Positions 6,721 through 15,087 of a DNA stretch of 64,000 bases are shown here, one piece after another; within the stretch, counting starts at the first letter, position 1, and each line of letters starts with the position of its first letter. The stretch covers positions 124,001 to 188,000 of the forward strand of contig DYHW01000003.1 in the NCBI GenBank assembly GCA_020723965.1, read 5' to 3'. This DNA is from Melioribacter sp. (lineage in GTDB: Bacteria; Bacteroidota; Ignavibacteria; Ignavibacteriales; Melioribacteraceae). The translations under genes and the position numbers were made by a program. The notes under the pieces were generated by a model that saw nothing but the letters and a program-made list of their open reading frames with translations, ran no database searches and was not told the DNA's origin.

Positions 6721-8009
6721 TCTTCACCTTCAGATGTAATCCTTTCAACCAGCACTTTATTTATTCTTTTATTCACAACTTCTTTTACGGTAAACTTATA
6801 ATTATCGTGAATAAAATGAAAACCCTGCGGCGGAATGATGCCGGCATAATTCAAAATAAAACCGCCGACCGTATCATAATCATCATTTTCAGAAGAAAAA
6901 TCATGCTCAAGCAGTTCATTGAGAAGATCAATTGAAGTTTTTCCGAGTACAAGAAAACTGTTCTCATTCAATTTCACAATTTCAGATTCTTCTTTATCAT
7001 ATTCATCGCGTATTTCGCCAACAATTTCTTCAAGTACGTCTTCAAGCGAAATTAAACCAGCTGTCCCTCCATATTCATCAACAACAATTCCAAGATGCAT
7101 CTTCTTTTCTTGAAAGTCGCGAAGCAGATCATTTATCATTTTAGTTTCGGGGACAAAGAAGGGTTGGCGCGCTATTTTTCTAAATGAAAGAGTTTTTCTT
7201 AATTCCGGATTTTTCAGATATGGAAGAAGATCCTTCGCAAAGATTATTCCTAATATATTATCGAGGCTATTTTCATAAAGAGGAATTCTACTGTGTCCAG
7301 AACTGTTGATAATGTTCATCAATTCGTCAAATGAATCATCGACAGAAACTGCAGAAATATCTACACGCGGAGTCATTACCTCGCGCGCTGTTACTGTTTT
7401 GAAGGATACAATTCCATGAATCAGTTCATGTTCGCCTTCTTTGATTGTACCTTTCTCAATTCCAAGGTCTGCAAGATCTGTTATCTCATTTTCATTCAGA
7501 GCAGTTTTGGATTTTCTGAAATCGAACTTCTTTGTCATTGTGCCTAATAGAGCAGTTAATATCTTTGAGACAGGATAAAAAATTATTCCTATCCAATAGA
7601 GAGGAACAGCAACAATTTTTGCAAATTGTTCAGGATATTTGTTTGCCCAAAGCTTCGGCGTTATTTCGCTGATAATTAGAATAAGTATAGTAAGCATAAT
7701 AATTTGGACAAATAGCGCAAGCTCTACGGAGATGTTAAAAACCTGCGCTGTTTCCAAAGCAATCAAAACAGCAATAATAGAAGCGGCAACACTAACAATT
7801 GTATTGCCTAATAAAATTGTAACAAGTAACAGTCTCGGGTTATCTAATAATAATTGAAGATAACCGCCGATAATTCGATGCTTTTTTTTGAAACCGCGTA
7901 TTTTCTTTTTGTTGAATGAAAAAAGCGCAACCTCGGCACCTGAAAAAAAAGCTGATAATAGTAAACAGATTATTAGAAGAATAATTTTAATTTCCCAGCC
8001 AACTTCCAA
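6717..8009 (-). CDS. Hemolysin-family CNNM/CorC transporter-like protein
   Basis: A 430-residue integral membrane protein. The N-terminal DUF21/CNNM domain (about residues 1-190) has several hydrophobic segments and the small-residue motif FSGAEVALFS. A CBS-domain pair (about 210-335) contains VTAREVMTPRVDISAV and VVDEYGGTAGLISLEDVLEEIVGEI. A C-terminal CorC/HlyC domain (about 350-425) contains YDTVGGFIL. Family members are implicated in Mg2+ or Co2+ efflux and homeostasis; the historical hemolysin label has little functional support. It heads a run with the small membrane protein, MCE protein, ggt and acpS, all closely spaced. Confidence 0.9.
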   Translation of the reverse strand: MEVGWEIKIILLIICLLLSAFFSGAEVALFSFNKKKIRGFKKKHRIIGGYLQLLLDNPRLLLVTILLGNTIVSVAASIIAVLIALETAQVFNISVELALFVQIIMLTILILIISEITPKLWANKYPEQFAKIVAVPLYWIGIIFYPVSKILTALLGTMTKKFDFRKSKTALNENEITDLADLGIEKGTIKEGEHELIHGIVSFKTVTAREVMTPRVDISAVSVDDSFDELMNIINSSGHSRIPLYENSLDNILGIIFAKDLLPYLKNPELRKTLSFRKIARQPFFVPETKMINDLLRDFQEKKMHLGIVVDEYGGTAGLISLEDVLEEIVGEIRDEYDKEESEIVKLNENSFLVLGKTSIDLLNELLEHDFSSENDDYDTVGGFILNYAGIIPPQGFHFIHDNYKFTVKEVVNKRINKVLVERITSEGEE

Positions 8010-8043
8010 TTATAATAAAGTCCTACGTTGTTCAACATAATAA

Positions 8044-8466
8044 TTAGAATGGAAGATCATCATCCACAGCCGCTGTATCAGCTGCCTCTGTATCGAAGCT
8101 ATTTTTCTCAGAAGAATAACTTTCTCCTCCGCTTTCTCTTCCTTCAAGCGGAATTAGTTTTTCAGAGATGATTTCTGAAATATACTTTTTAACTCCTTCT
8201 TTATCCGTATAATCTCGTTTCGAAATTCTTCCTTCGACATAAAATTTTTTCCCTTTCTTCAGAGCTTCTTTGTAAAAGTCAGGTAAATTATAAGAAACAA
8301 CATTATGCCAAGTTGTTTCATTTACCCAATTGCCGTCTTTTCCTTTGTAGCCGCGTGATGTAGCAATTGAAAATGTTGTAACGGAAAGATTGTTGGTTGT
8401 AAATCGGTTCTCAGCGTCATTACCAAGATTGCCGATCAACATAACTTTGTTTAACGAAAAAGCCAT
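8044..8466 (-). CDS. ssb: Single-stranded DNA-binding protein
   Basis: A 140-residue SSB that coats single-stranded DNA in replication, recombination and repair. The OB-fold occupies residues about 1-105, starting MAFSLNKVMLIGNLGNDAENRF and including WHNVVSYN and YVEGRISKRDYTDKEGVKKY. A short flexible linker leads to the acidic tail ending DDDLPF, the standard tip that recruits partner proteins. A GGGG-containing Shine-Dalgarno-like word lies just upstream. The gene stands 34 bases before the CorC-type gene. Confidence 0.97.
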   Translation of the reverse strand: MAFSLNKVMLIGNLGNDAENRFTTNNLSVTTFSIATSRGYKGKDGNWVNETTWHNVVSYNLPDFYKEALKKGKKFYVEGRISKRDYTDKEGVKKYISEIISEKLIPLEGRESGGESYSSEKNSFDTEAADTAAVDDDLPF

Positions 8467-8588
8467 AATGCCCCTTTGTTTGTTTATGGTTGTTTGTTAT
8501 TATAAATTTATCATAAATAAAAGTAATAAACCAACATAGATGACCGCCAAGCAGGTAACTATGAAAATATGCAAAATCGTACCATGTT

Positions 8589-9041
8589 TTATTCAGCAGT
8601 TATTATAAAAGCATCCTTAAAGTTTGGAATTTGCCAAAGTGTGTTACGCGCTTTCTCGGCTTCTTCTCTTGCAGCAAAAGGAGGAAGTTGTACGACGTAA
8701 AGTTGAACTTGATCGCTGAAGAAAATGCTCATCACAAAGTCAATTTTATTTTGATTTTCTTTAATGAATGACTGAGCTCTTTCTTTAGAAGTAAACGCTC
8801 CAACTTGAACAATAAATTTTTTTACACTTCTCTGTTCTTCTTCAGCAGTCGGTTTATTTACTGATAGCTCAACTTTTTTCGGCATAGGCAGTTCAACCGC
8901 TGAAGTATCCACTTTTTCAACATCATCAAAAATATAAACCTCAGGTTCTTTCTGTTGAATCTGCTTAGTTGTTTCTTCAGAAGAAGCGCATGCAGAAAAA
9001 AATGTTATTAAAATAATCAATAAGTAATTGCTGATTCTCAC
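8589..9041 (-). CDS. SPOR-domain lipoprotein
   Basis: A 150-residue probable lipoprotein: the signal peptide ends at the lipobox SAC with Cys18, followed by SSEETTKQ. A low-complexity linker (about 20-70) precedes a SPOR domain (about 72-148) that begins KKFIVQVGAFTSKERAQSF and ends in the usual strand. SPOR domains bind glycan strands lacking stem peptides at division sites. With no other domain this may be a peptidoglycan-binding envelope or division accessory. It lies between a terminator and ssb. Confidence 0.88.
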   Translation of the reverse strand: MRISNYLLIILITFFSACASSEETTKQIQQKEPEVYIFDDVEKVDTSAVELPMPKKVELSVNKPTAEEEQRSVKKFIVQVGAFTSKERAQSFIKENQNKIDFVMSIFFSDQVQLYVVQLPPFAAREEAEKARNTLWQIPNFKDAFIITAE

Positions 9042-9055
9042 TTGTGCACCTATTA

Positions 9056-9086
9056 AAAATAAAAAGGGATGACAATTGTCATCCCT
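9056..9086 (-). terminator. Intrinsic terminator after GDSL lipoprotein gene
   Basis: A perfect palindrome at 9065-9086 (AGGGATGACAA and its complement) is followed on the minus strand by TTTTT-A-TTTTT. It lies just 3' of the minus-strand gene ending at 9093. The same AGGGATGA core recurs in the terminator at 11701-11731. Confidence 0.85.
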
Positions 9087-9092
9087 AATTTA

Positions 9093-10406
9093 CTAAAACA
9101 ATACATTTTCCAAACTGCCAGGCGGAATTATTGGTATTCCGTATTTGCTCATTCGAACTTCTTTAGATAAGACAATACTTCCTGGAACAGTAGAAACATT
9201 TATCAACGGAATGCTTGAACCAAACTTAGAATTGATCACTTTTATAAATTCGTTAGCCACAACGGCATAACCAGCGCTTGTTGGGTGAACGCCGTCTAAA
9301 CTGAAAAGTCCGCCTGTAGCAAATTCAGTAGTAAGGAACAACCCGTTAACAGACAATCCGTTTTTTGCAACTGCATTAAAAAAATTATTAAAATCTACTA
9401 AAGCAAATCCTTTGGCGGTTGCTGCATTTTGAATTACAGTATTATATGCTGTTGTTGCGGCGGTAACTTTTACAATTTCATCTTTATCAAGAACTACCGA
9501 ATTTGGTAAAGGTCTAGTTGGAGATAATCCAACTCCTGTTGGAAGACCGTTAGCATCCAGCAAAGCAAAAGATGCCGGTAATGTTAATAAATCTTGTCCC
9601 GGCGCTAAAGCTCTAACACCAGTAGTTGTTTGCCCGTAAAGAGTAATTATGGCGCCTGATGAAGGGTCTTTAAGAGCCGGAGGAACAGTAGTAAAATAAG
9701 GAATAGATGTAACCGAAGGAATATTAGCAACAATGACTTTTGTTTTTAACGAGGCAAGACTATCTGCAAGCTGATTATACATAAGAGTAAAAAGAGCAGC
9801 ATCAGTTATTGGCGCGGTTCCGCCAGTAGTTGCATAACCAAGAACATCATTATTACCAATCCAGCAGCTTAGAAGAGTTGGTTGTTGAAGTTTGGCTTGT
9901 CTGAATGCAGACCCCCTTCCCCGCAGTATAATATCAAATAATTGATTTATCGAACCGCCTCTTGCCGAATAAGAATTAGCGCTTGACGTAGCGTTTAATA
10001 TATCAAATAGAAATGCGCCTGGAACTCCAAGATTATTGTAAGGCGCAGGATAATTTAAATTAGTCGGCTCGCCTTTATTGGGATTTACTTTTAAAGCAAA
10101 AGGAGTTAGCGAAGCGACCTCTACTCTACCACCTGAACCTGGGTCGCTCATAAATGCTTGTTCATACTTTGCGCCAAATAATTTAGCAATTTGAGCTCCA
10201 TACGAATACAACTGAGCGCTCTGATATAAAGAACTAGATTGATAACCGGCGGTTAAACTATTTCCAAGTGTAACAAATCTTTCAAAGCTAACGGTACCCA
10301 TATTTGGCGGTGCAGGGGCGTTGAGTTCGCTTCTATCTTCACATCCAATAAAAACAGTTAGTGAGAGCAACAGTGAAGCAGTTAGTAATTTATATATACT
10401 TTTCAT
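9093..10406 (-). CDS. SGNH/GDSL-type hydrolase lipoprotein
   Basis: A 437-residue exported lipoprotein with lipobox FIGC, Cys22. Block I of SGNH hydrolases is VTLGNSLTAGYQ with the nucleophile Ser50; block III is WIGNNDVLGY; block V is DGVHPTSAGYAVVA near residue 380, supplying the Asp and His of the triad. The family covers esterases, lipases and carbohydrate deacetylases, and the substrate here cannot be read. It follows two FadL-like porin genes, the nearer only 17 bases away. Lipid or ester processing linked to uptake of hydrophobic compounds is therefore plausible but inferred. Confidence 0.9.
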   Translation of the reverse strand: MKSIYKLLTASLLLSLTVFIGCEDRSELNAPAPPNMGTVSFERFVTLGNSLTAGYQSSSLYQSAQLYSYGAQIAKLFGAKYEQAFMSDPGSGGRVEVASLTPFALKVNPNKGEPTNLNYPAPYNNLGVPGAFLFDILNATSSANSYSARGGSINQLFDIILRGRGSAFRQAKLQQPTLLSCWIGNNDVLGYATTGGTAPITDAALFTLMYNQLADSLASLKTKVIVANIPSVTSIPYFTTVPPALKDPSSGAIITLYGQTTTGVRALAPGQDLLTLPASFALLDANGLPTGVGLSPTRPLPNSVVLDKDEIVKVTAATTAYNTVIQNAATAKGFALVDFNNFFNAVAKNGLSVNGLFLTTEFATGGLFSLDGVHPTSAGYAVVANEFIKVINSKFGSSIPLINVSTVPGSIVLSKEVRMSKYGIPIIPPGSLENVLF

Positions 10407-10423
10407 TTTCTAACATCTCCTTC

Positions 10424-11659
10424 TTAAAAATTGTACGAAATGTTGAAACCAAATAATTGCGCAGATGAATTATAGGTGCCGTTAAATGGCGCTTTTCCAC
10501 CTGTATTACTCACTTCAGAATTGGTAATAGTTCTTTCGCTAAATCTTAAAAATAAATAAGCGACATCTATAGAAAGATTTTGAGTCAACTTGTAACCAAA
10601 ACCAATATTAAAACCAATTCTATCTGCGTCTGGTAGTGTCGGTTCAACAAGTTCGTCTTTTACGGGATTTCGGTCGTAAAATAAACCGCCCCTTATATCA
10701 AAATCCGATAAAAGATTATATTCAGCCCCCAAACGAACAATGTATGTATTCTGGTAATCTCTAATTGTAGACAGATCAGCAACATTTGGATCAACAAAAT
10801 CAACTACTAATTTGTCGTAACTTGACCAGCCAACGTACTGGAAATCCGCCGTGAAAGTAAATTGTTCTATTGGTGTGTAAGCTGCGCCAAATGTAATATT
10901 AAGAGGAGTTGTAAGAGAAGATTTGATTTTTCCTTTCGGCAATAAATTTTGAAACTGAGCAGGACCAGTTCCTGAAGCGTCGCCTTCAAAATCAAAAGTT
11001 GATTGGCTTTTTACAGAAAGACCTAATGATAATTGTGAAAGCGGCTTATATAAAACTCCGCCGGAAAAACCCCAAGCAGTTGCATCTCCTTTGAGACTAA
11101 CTTTTGCTTCTCCCAAAAAAGGAAAAAGCGAAGTTTTTCTTATTATTGTAACATCGCCAGTGGCAAAAGAAAAACCCGCGCTTATAGAGAGTTCTTCATT
11201 TATTTTATAAGCAACAACAGGTGTAAAGAAGAATGTTCTTATTTCTGTATCTACGGCAAGGTACCTGCCAACCCAGTTCTCTTCCCACTTTGTTCCTAAA
11301 CCATAGGGGTTATTTACGGATAACCCAATGTAAAAATCATCATTGATCTGGTAAGCAGCATAAAAGTTGATTGGAGTAAAAAGTTGTTTCTCCATTTTAT
11401 ATTCATCTATTAGGGGACTTGGCCCCCTAAAAGAAGCGCTTGGCAAAATGAGTGTTGTTCCTGCTAATAAATTAAATCCTTTAAGCTGAGTAATACCAGC
11501 AGGATTGAAATAAAGAGCCGATGGATCATTTGCCAGTCCGGTAAAAGCGCCAGCCATAGCCATTGCTCTTGCACCGTGTTCATTTATCTGAAAACCGCCC
11601 CCATAAATTTTTGCTGTAAAGAAAATGATGAAGACTGATAGTCCTATTTTCTTGAACAT
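10424..11659 (-). CDS. OmpP1/FadL-family outer-membrane transporter (copy 1)
   Basis: A 411-residue outer-membrane beta-barrel of the FadL/TodX type, which passes hydrophobic substrates such as long-chain fatty acids by lateral diffusion. After a signal peptide (about 1-20) comes GGGFQINEHGARAMAMAGAFTGLANDPSALYFNPAGITQLKG, the conserved N-terminal hatch. Repeated amphipathic strands follow, and the protein ends in a terminal Phe (FNISYNF) suited to BAM recognition. A GGAGG site sits 5 bases upstream of the ATG. It is a clear paralog of the next gene upstream (11749-13020). The GDSL gene follows closely. Confidence 0.92.
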   Translation of the reverse strand: MFKKIGLSVFIIFFTAKIYGGGFQINEHGARAMAMAGAFTGLANDPSALYFNPAGITQLKGFNLLAGTTLILPSASFRGPSPLIDEYKMEKQLFTPINFYAAYQINDDFYIGLSVNNPYGLGTKWEENWVGRYLAVDTEIRTFFFTPVVAYKINEELSISAGFSFATGDVTIIRKTSLFPFLGEAKVSLKGDATAWGFSGGVLYKPLSQLSLGLSVKSQSTFDFEGDASGTGPAQFQNLLPKGKIKSSLTTPLNITFGAAYTPIEQFTFTADFQYVGWSSYDKLVVDFVDPNVADLSTIRDYQNTYIVRLGAEYNLLSDFDIRGGLFYDRNPVKDELVEPTLPDADRIGFNIGFGYKLTQNLSIDVAYLFLRFSERTITNSEVSNTGGKAPFNGTYNSSAQLFGFNISYNF

Positions 11660-11700
11660 TAACCCTCCAGTTCTGAATGTTGTAATAGTTTCTTTTTTTT

Positions 11701-11731
11701 AAAAAAAGGGATGATAAAATTATCATCCCTT
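11701..11731 (-). terminator. Intrinsic terminator between the two FadL-like genes
   Basis: The inverted repeat AAGGGATGATA / TATCATCCCTT with a 4-base loop is followed on the minus strand by seven T. It lies directly after the minus-strand gene ending at 11749, so the second porin is expected to be transcribed mostly from its own promoter. Confidence 0.85.
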
Positions 11732-11748
11732 AGTTAAAAGAACTTTTC

Positions 11749-13020
11749 TTAGAAACTAAATGAGAAATTAAACCCGAATAAGTTAGTAGAATTCTCATAT
11801 TTACCGTTGAAAGGAAGAGTTGAATCTTTTACTTCGTTGCTAAATGAAATGAATTGATAAGCGGCATCAACACGGATATTTTCAGTAAGATTATATCCAA
11901 CCCCAGCAGTAAATTCATGACGGTCAGCGCCAGGCAGAGAAGGATCCATTGTTTTTGTAGGAATTGGAGAGCCGTCAAATACATAACCTGCTCTTAATGC
12001 AAGCGCATCCATTCTATATTCTCCGCCAAGTCTGAATGTTAAAGAATTTTTCCAGTCTTTTACTGTCTTTGCATCAGCCCAAGCTGCGGTATTTTTTGCA
12101 AAGTCAACTGCTAATTCTTTGTAACTATCCCATCCAACATATTGAAGATCAGCATTAAGAGTTAAATCTTCTGTAGCATTATAAGAAAGACCAGCACGCA
12201 GATCATAAGGCATTGTTAATTTTGCTATACCAGTTCCGTTAGGGAATAAATCAGAATGCCCTACAGGAAAGCCGGTCGGCTTAGCTGGTAATCCTGTAAA
12301 AGTTAAATCTCCATTGAATTCAATCTCTGCAGAATGACGATAAGAAAAACCGAGTGATAAATCATTATTGAGTTTAAAGAGTAACCCAAGGTTAAATGTA
12401 TAAGCTGCATTACCATCACCTTCCAAATTAACGCCTACATTATTAGCAGCAGGCAAAGAGACTCCAGGGGCTAAGGGAATAGGAGGAATGTTAACCACAC
12501 GATAAAATTGAACATTAGAAATAATATAGCTAAATCCTGCGCCTATTGAGAGTTTATCAGAAATTTGATAAGCAACTGTAGGATTGATGTAGAATGTTCT
12601 CAATTCAGTTTTTACTGCGAGCGCTCTTCCAACCCAAGTAGCAGGCCATTCGGAACCAAGACCATAAGGATTGTAAACACCAATACCGAATGACAATCCA
12701 TTATCCATTCCATAAACTCCGTAAATATTTATTGGAGTGAATGTCTTGGCAACAGTAGTAGATTTAGTAGTTAGCGGAGTAGGTCCGGTAAAATCTACTG
12801 TAGGCATAATAAGGGTTGTCCCAGCCATAAGTTTCAAACCCTTAGTATTTGTTAAGCCAGCGGCATTGAAATAAATGGCAGATGCATCTGATGCCATTCC
12901 AACAAAAGCATGACCCATACCCATAGCCCTCGCATTTTGGGTACCGGTTAGAAAGCCACCTGCGTAAATAGAACCAGTTAAAATTACGCAAGCAAAAACT
13001 AAAGTAAGTAATTTCTTCAC
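11749..13020 (-). CDS. OmpP1/FadL-family outer-membrane transporter (copy 2)
   Basis: A 423-residue FadL-type barrel closely related to its neighbour. It has a signal peptide, then GGFLTGTQNARAMGMGHAFVGMASDASAIYFNAAGL, the hatch-type N-terminus, and a C-terminal FGFNFSFSF. The start codon is GTG, supported by a strong AAAGGAGG site 6-8 bases upstream. A candidate Bacteroidota-type promoter lies at 13053-13082. Tandem FadL paralogs often differ in substrate; nothing in the sequence says which. Confidence 0.92.
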   Translation of the reverse strand: MKKLLTLVFACVILTGSIYAGGFLTGTQNARAMGMGHAFVGMASDASAIYFNAAGLTNTKGLKLMAGTTLIMPTVDFTGPTPLTTKSTTVAKTFTPINIYGVYGMDNGLSFGIGVYNPYGLGSEWPATWVGRALAVKTELRTFYINPTVAYQISDKLSIGAGFSYIISNVQFYRVVNIPPIPLAPGVSLPAANNVGVNLEGDGNAAYTFNLGLLFKLNNDLSLGFSYRHSAEIEFNGDLTFTGLPAKPTGFPVGHSDLFPNGTGIAKLTMPYDLRAGLSYNATEDLTLNADLQYVGWDSYKELAVDFAKNTAAWADAKTVKDWKNSLTFRLGGEYRMDALALRAGYVFDGSPIPTKTMDPSLPGADRHEFTAGVGYNLTENIRVDAAYQFISFSNEVKDSTLPFNGKYENSTNLFGFNFSFSF

Positions 13021-13052
13021 ACAACCTCCTTTTGTTTAGTGAAATTTCGTGT

Positions 13053-13082
13053 AAAATATAAGTAATTGTATTCTAAAAGCAA
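13053..13082 (-). promoter_or_regulatory. Candidate Bacteroidota-type promoter for the FadL-like gene
   Basis: On the minus strand TTG (13080-13082) is followed after exactly 19 bases by TATATTTT (13053-13060), close to the TTG-N19-TAnnTTTG consensus. It lies about 33 bases before the GTG start at 13020. Confidence 0.45.
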
Positions 13083-13092
13083 ATAAGATTTA

Positions 13093-13593
13093 TTATTCGA
13101 TAGTAAGAATTATTGCATCTTTTTCTATCGACTGCCCCTCGCGAAAAAAAATATTTTTAACCCTACCGCTTGCCGGAGATCGAAGTTCATTCTCCATTTT
13201 CATAGCTTCCAGAAGCAAAAGCGGCTCTCCTAACGAAACTTGATCTCCTATTCCCTTCTTTAATTTTAAAAGCAGTCCGGGCATAGGCGCTTTAACGTCG
13301 GAATGGTGTCTGATTTTGCTCTTCTTTTTTTGAAGCTCGATGACAGTTTCTTCCAATTGAGTTCGAATGATTGTTTCGAAATAAAAACCATCGATCAAAA
13401 ATCCGTACTTATCTCTATCGAGTTTATTAGCAATAACTTCAAAAACAGAATTTCCAAATCGAATTAGATAAAAGTTGTTACTGATCTGAGAAATTTCGGT
13501 TTCAACTTTTTTATCGCCGATTTCAACGCTGCTATTCTCGCTAACTTTAACAGTATGTTTTCGATAGTTAATTGTTATTACAAACTCAGTCAT
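13093..13593 (-). CDS. Biotin carboxyl carrier domain protein of an acyl-CoA carboxylase
   Basis: A 166-residue protein whose C-terminal half (about 98-166) is a biotinyl domain with the biotin-accepting Lys132 in EAMKMEN and the upstream KAPMPGLLLK. The N-terminal about 95 residues resemble the region joining carboxylase and carrier domains in propionyl/methylcrotonyl-CoA carboxylase alpha chains rather than AccB. The gene overlaps the biotin carboxylase gene by 8 bases. The pair thus equals a split alpha subunit. No carboxyltransferase gene is in the window, so the acyl-CoA substrate is unknown. Confidence 0.9.
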   Translation of the reverse strand: MTEFVITINYRKHTVKVSENSSVEIGDKKVETEISQISNNFYLIRFGNSVFEVIANKLDRDKYGFLIDGFYFETIIRTQLEETVIELQKKKSKIRHHSDVKAPMPGLLLKLKKGIGDQVSLGEPLLLLEAMKMENELRSPASGRVKNIFFREGQSIEKDAIILTIE

Positions 13594-15082
13594 ACTGCTG
13601 CTTACGCCATTGATTATTGTTAGTTATTTGGTTGTTAGATAAAGTTGTTCCTCGTTCTTGAAGTTTTAATAACGCTCCAAGAACAGCGGCTATTTCTTCT
13701 GCATCATTTGTAGAACCATCTTTCCATTTACCGGGCAGCAGCGGAAAGAATTCATTTTCAAGAAAGTTGATATCAAATGTTCCGTCTAAAAAAGTTTTTT
13801 GTTTGAGCATCCAAGTGAACGATGGTGTGTTTGTAATTACGCCGCTTATTTGATACTCGCTCAAAGCGCGCATGATTCGAACAATAGCTTCATCGCGGTC
13901 GATTCCCCATGCAATTACTTTGGCAAGCATAGAATCGTAGTAAATTGAAACTTGGCTCATAAGATCAATTCCGTAGTCTATTCTAATGCCTGGCCCCGAA
14001 GTTAGTTTATGATGAATAATTTTACCTGTCGATGGGGCAAAATTGTTATCCACATCTTCCGCATAAATTCTACACTCTATGGCATGCCCGTGTATTTTTA
14101 AATCTTCCTGCTTTAGAGTAAGTCTTTCACAGGAAGCAATTTTGATCTGCAGCTTAACAATATCAACGCCAGTGATCATCTCTGTAACAGGGTGCTCTAC
14201 TTGAAGGCGCGTATTCATCTCCAAAAAATAAAAATCTTTCTTCTTGTCCATCAAGAATTCAATTGTGCCCGCGTTATAATAAGAACACGCTTTGGCGGCA
14301 TTAACTGCCGCTGTTGTAATTTTTTTTCTTGTAGAATCATCAACAGAAATTGAGGGGGCTTCTTCGATAACTTTTTGATGCCGCCGTTGAATGGAGCATT
14401 CCCGCTCGAAGAGATGGATGTAATTTCCAAATTTATCAGCAAGAATTTGCACTTCGATATGTTTCGGGTTCTCGATGAATTTTTCAAGATATACATCATC
14501 ATTCCCAAATGCTTTTAATGCTTCATTCTTAGCTTGACTGTAAGAAGATTCAAAATCATCTTCATTTAAAATTTTCCTCATTCCTTTACCGCCGCCGCCA
14601 GCCGCCGCTTTAAGCATAACCGGGTAACCAATTTCTGCGGCTGATTTTTTCCCTTCTTCAACGTTTTTTATCGGTTCGGTGGTGCCGGGCACAATTGGAA
14701 CGTTGTGAGATTTCATCAATCTTCTTGCAGAAGTTTTTTCACCCATCATCTTAACAGATTGTGAAGAGGGCCCGATAAAAGTAATTCCTGCTTCTTCAAC
14801 CATTCGTATGAACTCGGAATTCTCAGATAAAAATCCGTAACCCGGATGAATAGCATCAGCGCCTATTTTTTTTGCGAGATCTATTATTTTTTCTTTGTTA
14901 AGATATGATTCATTTGCTGGAGAAGGACCAATAAAATATGCTTCATCTGCTCTTCGAACGTGAAGCGCATTTTTATCAGCTTCAGAATAAATTGCAACAG
15001 AAATAATATCAAGCTCACTGCATGCTTTTATTATTCTGTTAGCAATTTCTCCACGGTTAGCAATTAGAATCTTTTTAAACAT
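13586..15082 (-). CDS. accC: Biotin carboxylase subunit of acyl-CoA carboxylase
   Basis: A 498-residue ATP-grasp enzyme that carboxylates biotin using ATP and bicarbonate. Seen are the N-terminal FKKILIANRGEIANRII, the glycine-rich ATP loop KAAAGGGGKGM, the catalytic region ECSIQRRHQKVIEEAPS, EMNTRLQVEHPVTE, and the C-terminal lid. The last about 20 residues are an odd Asn/Gln-rich tail (LSNNQITNNNQWRKQQYD). It ends 8 bases inside the biotin carrier gene and starts 5 bases after mutS2. Whether it serves acetyl- or propionyl-CoA carboxylase cannot be told; accC denotes the domain, not the substrate. Confidence 0.93.
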   Translation of the reverse strand: MFKKILIANRGEIANRIIKACSELDIISVAIYSEADKNALHVRRADEAYFIGPSPANESYLNKEKIIDLAKKIGADAIHPGYGFLSENSEFIRMVEEAGITFIGPSSQSVKMMGEKTSARRLMKSHNVPIVPGTTEPIKNVEEGKKSAAEIGYPVMLKAAAGGGGKGMRKILNEDDFESSYSQAKNEALKAFGNDDVYLEKFIENPKHIEVQILADKFGNYIHLFERECSIQRRHQKVIEEAPSISVDDSTRKKITTAAVNAAKACSYYNAGTIEFLMDKKKDFYFLEMNTRLQVEHPVTEMITGVDIVKLQIKIASCERLTLKQEDLKIHGHAIECRIYAEDVDNNFAPSTGKIIHHKLTSGPGIRIDYGIDLMSQVSIYYDSMLAKVIAWGIDRDEAIVRIMRALSEYQISGVITNTPSFTWMLKQKTFLDGTFDINFLENEFFPLLPGKWKDGSTNDAEEIAAVLGALLKLQERGTTLSNNQITNNNQWRKQQYD

Positions 15083-15087
15083 TGTCT

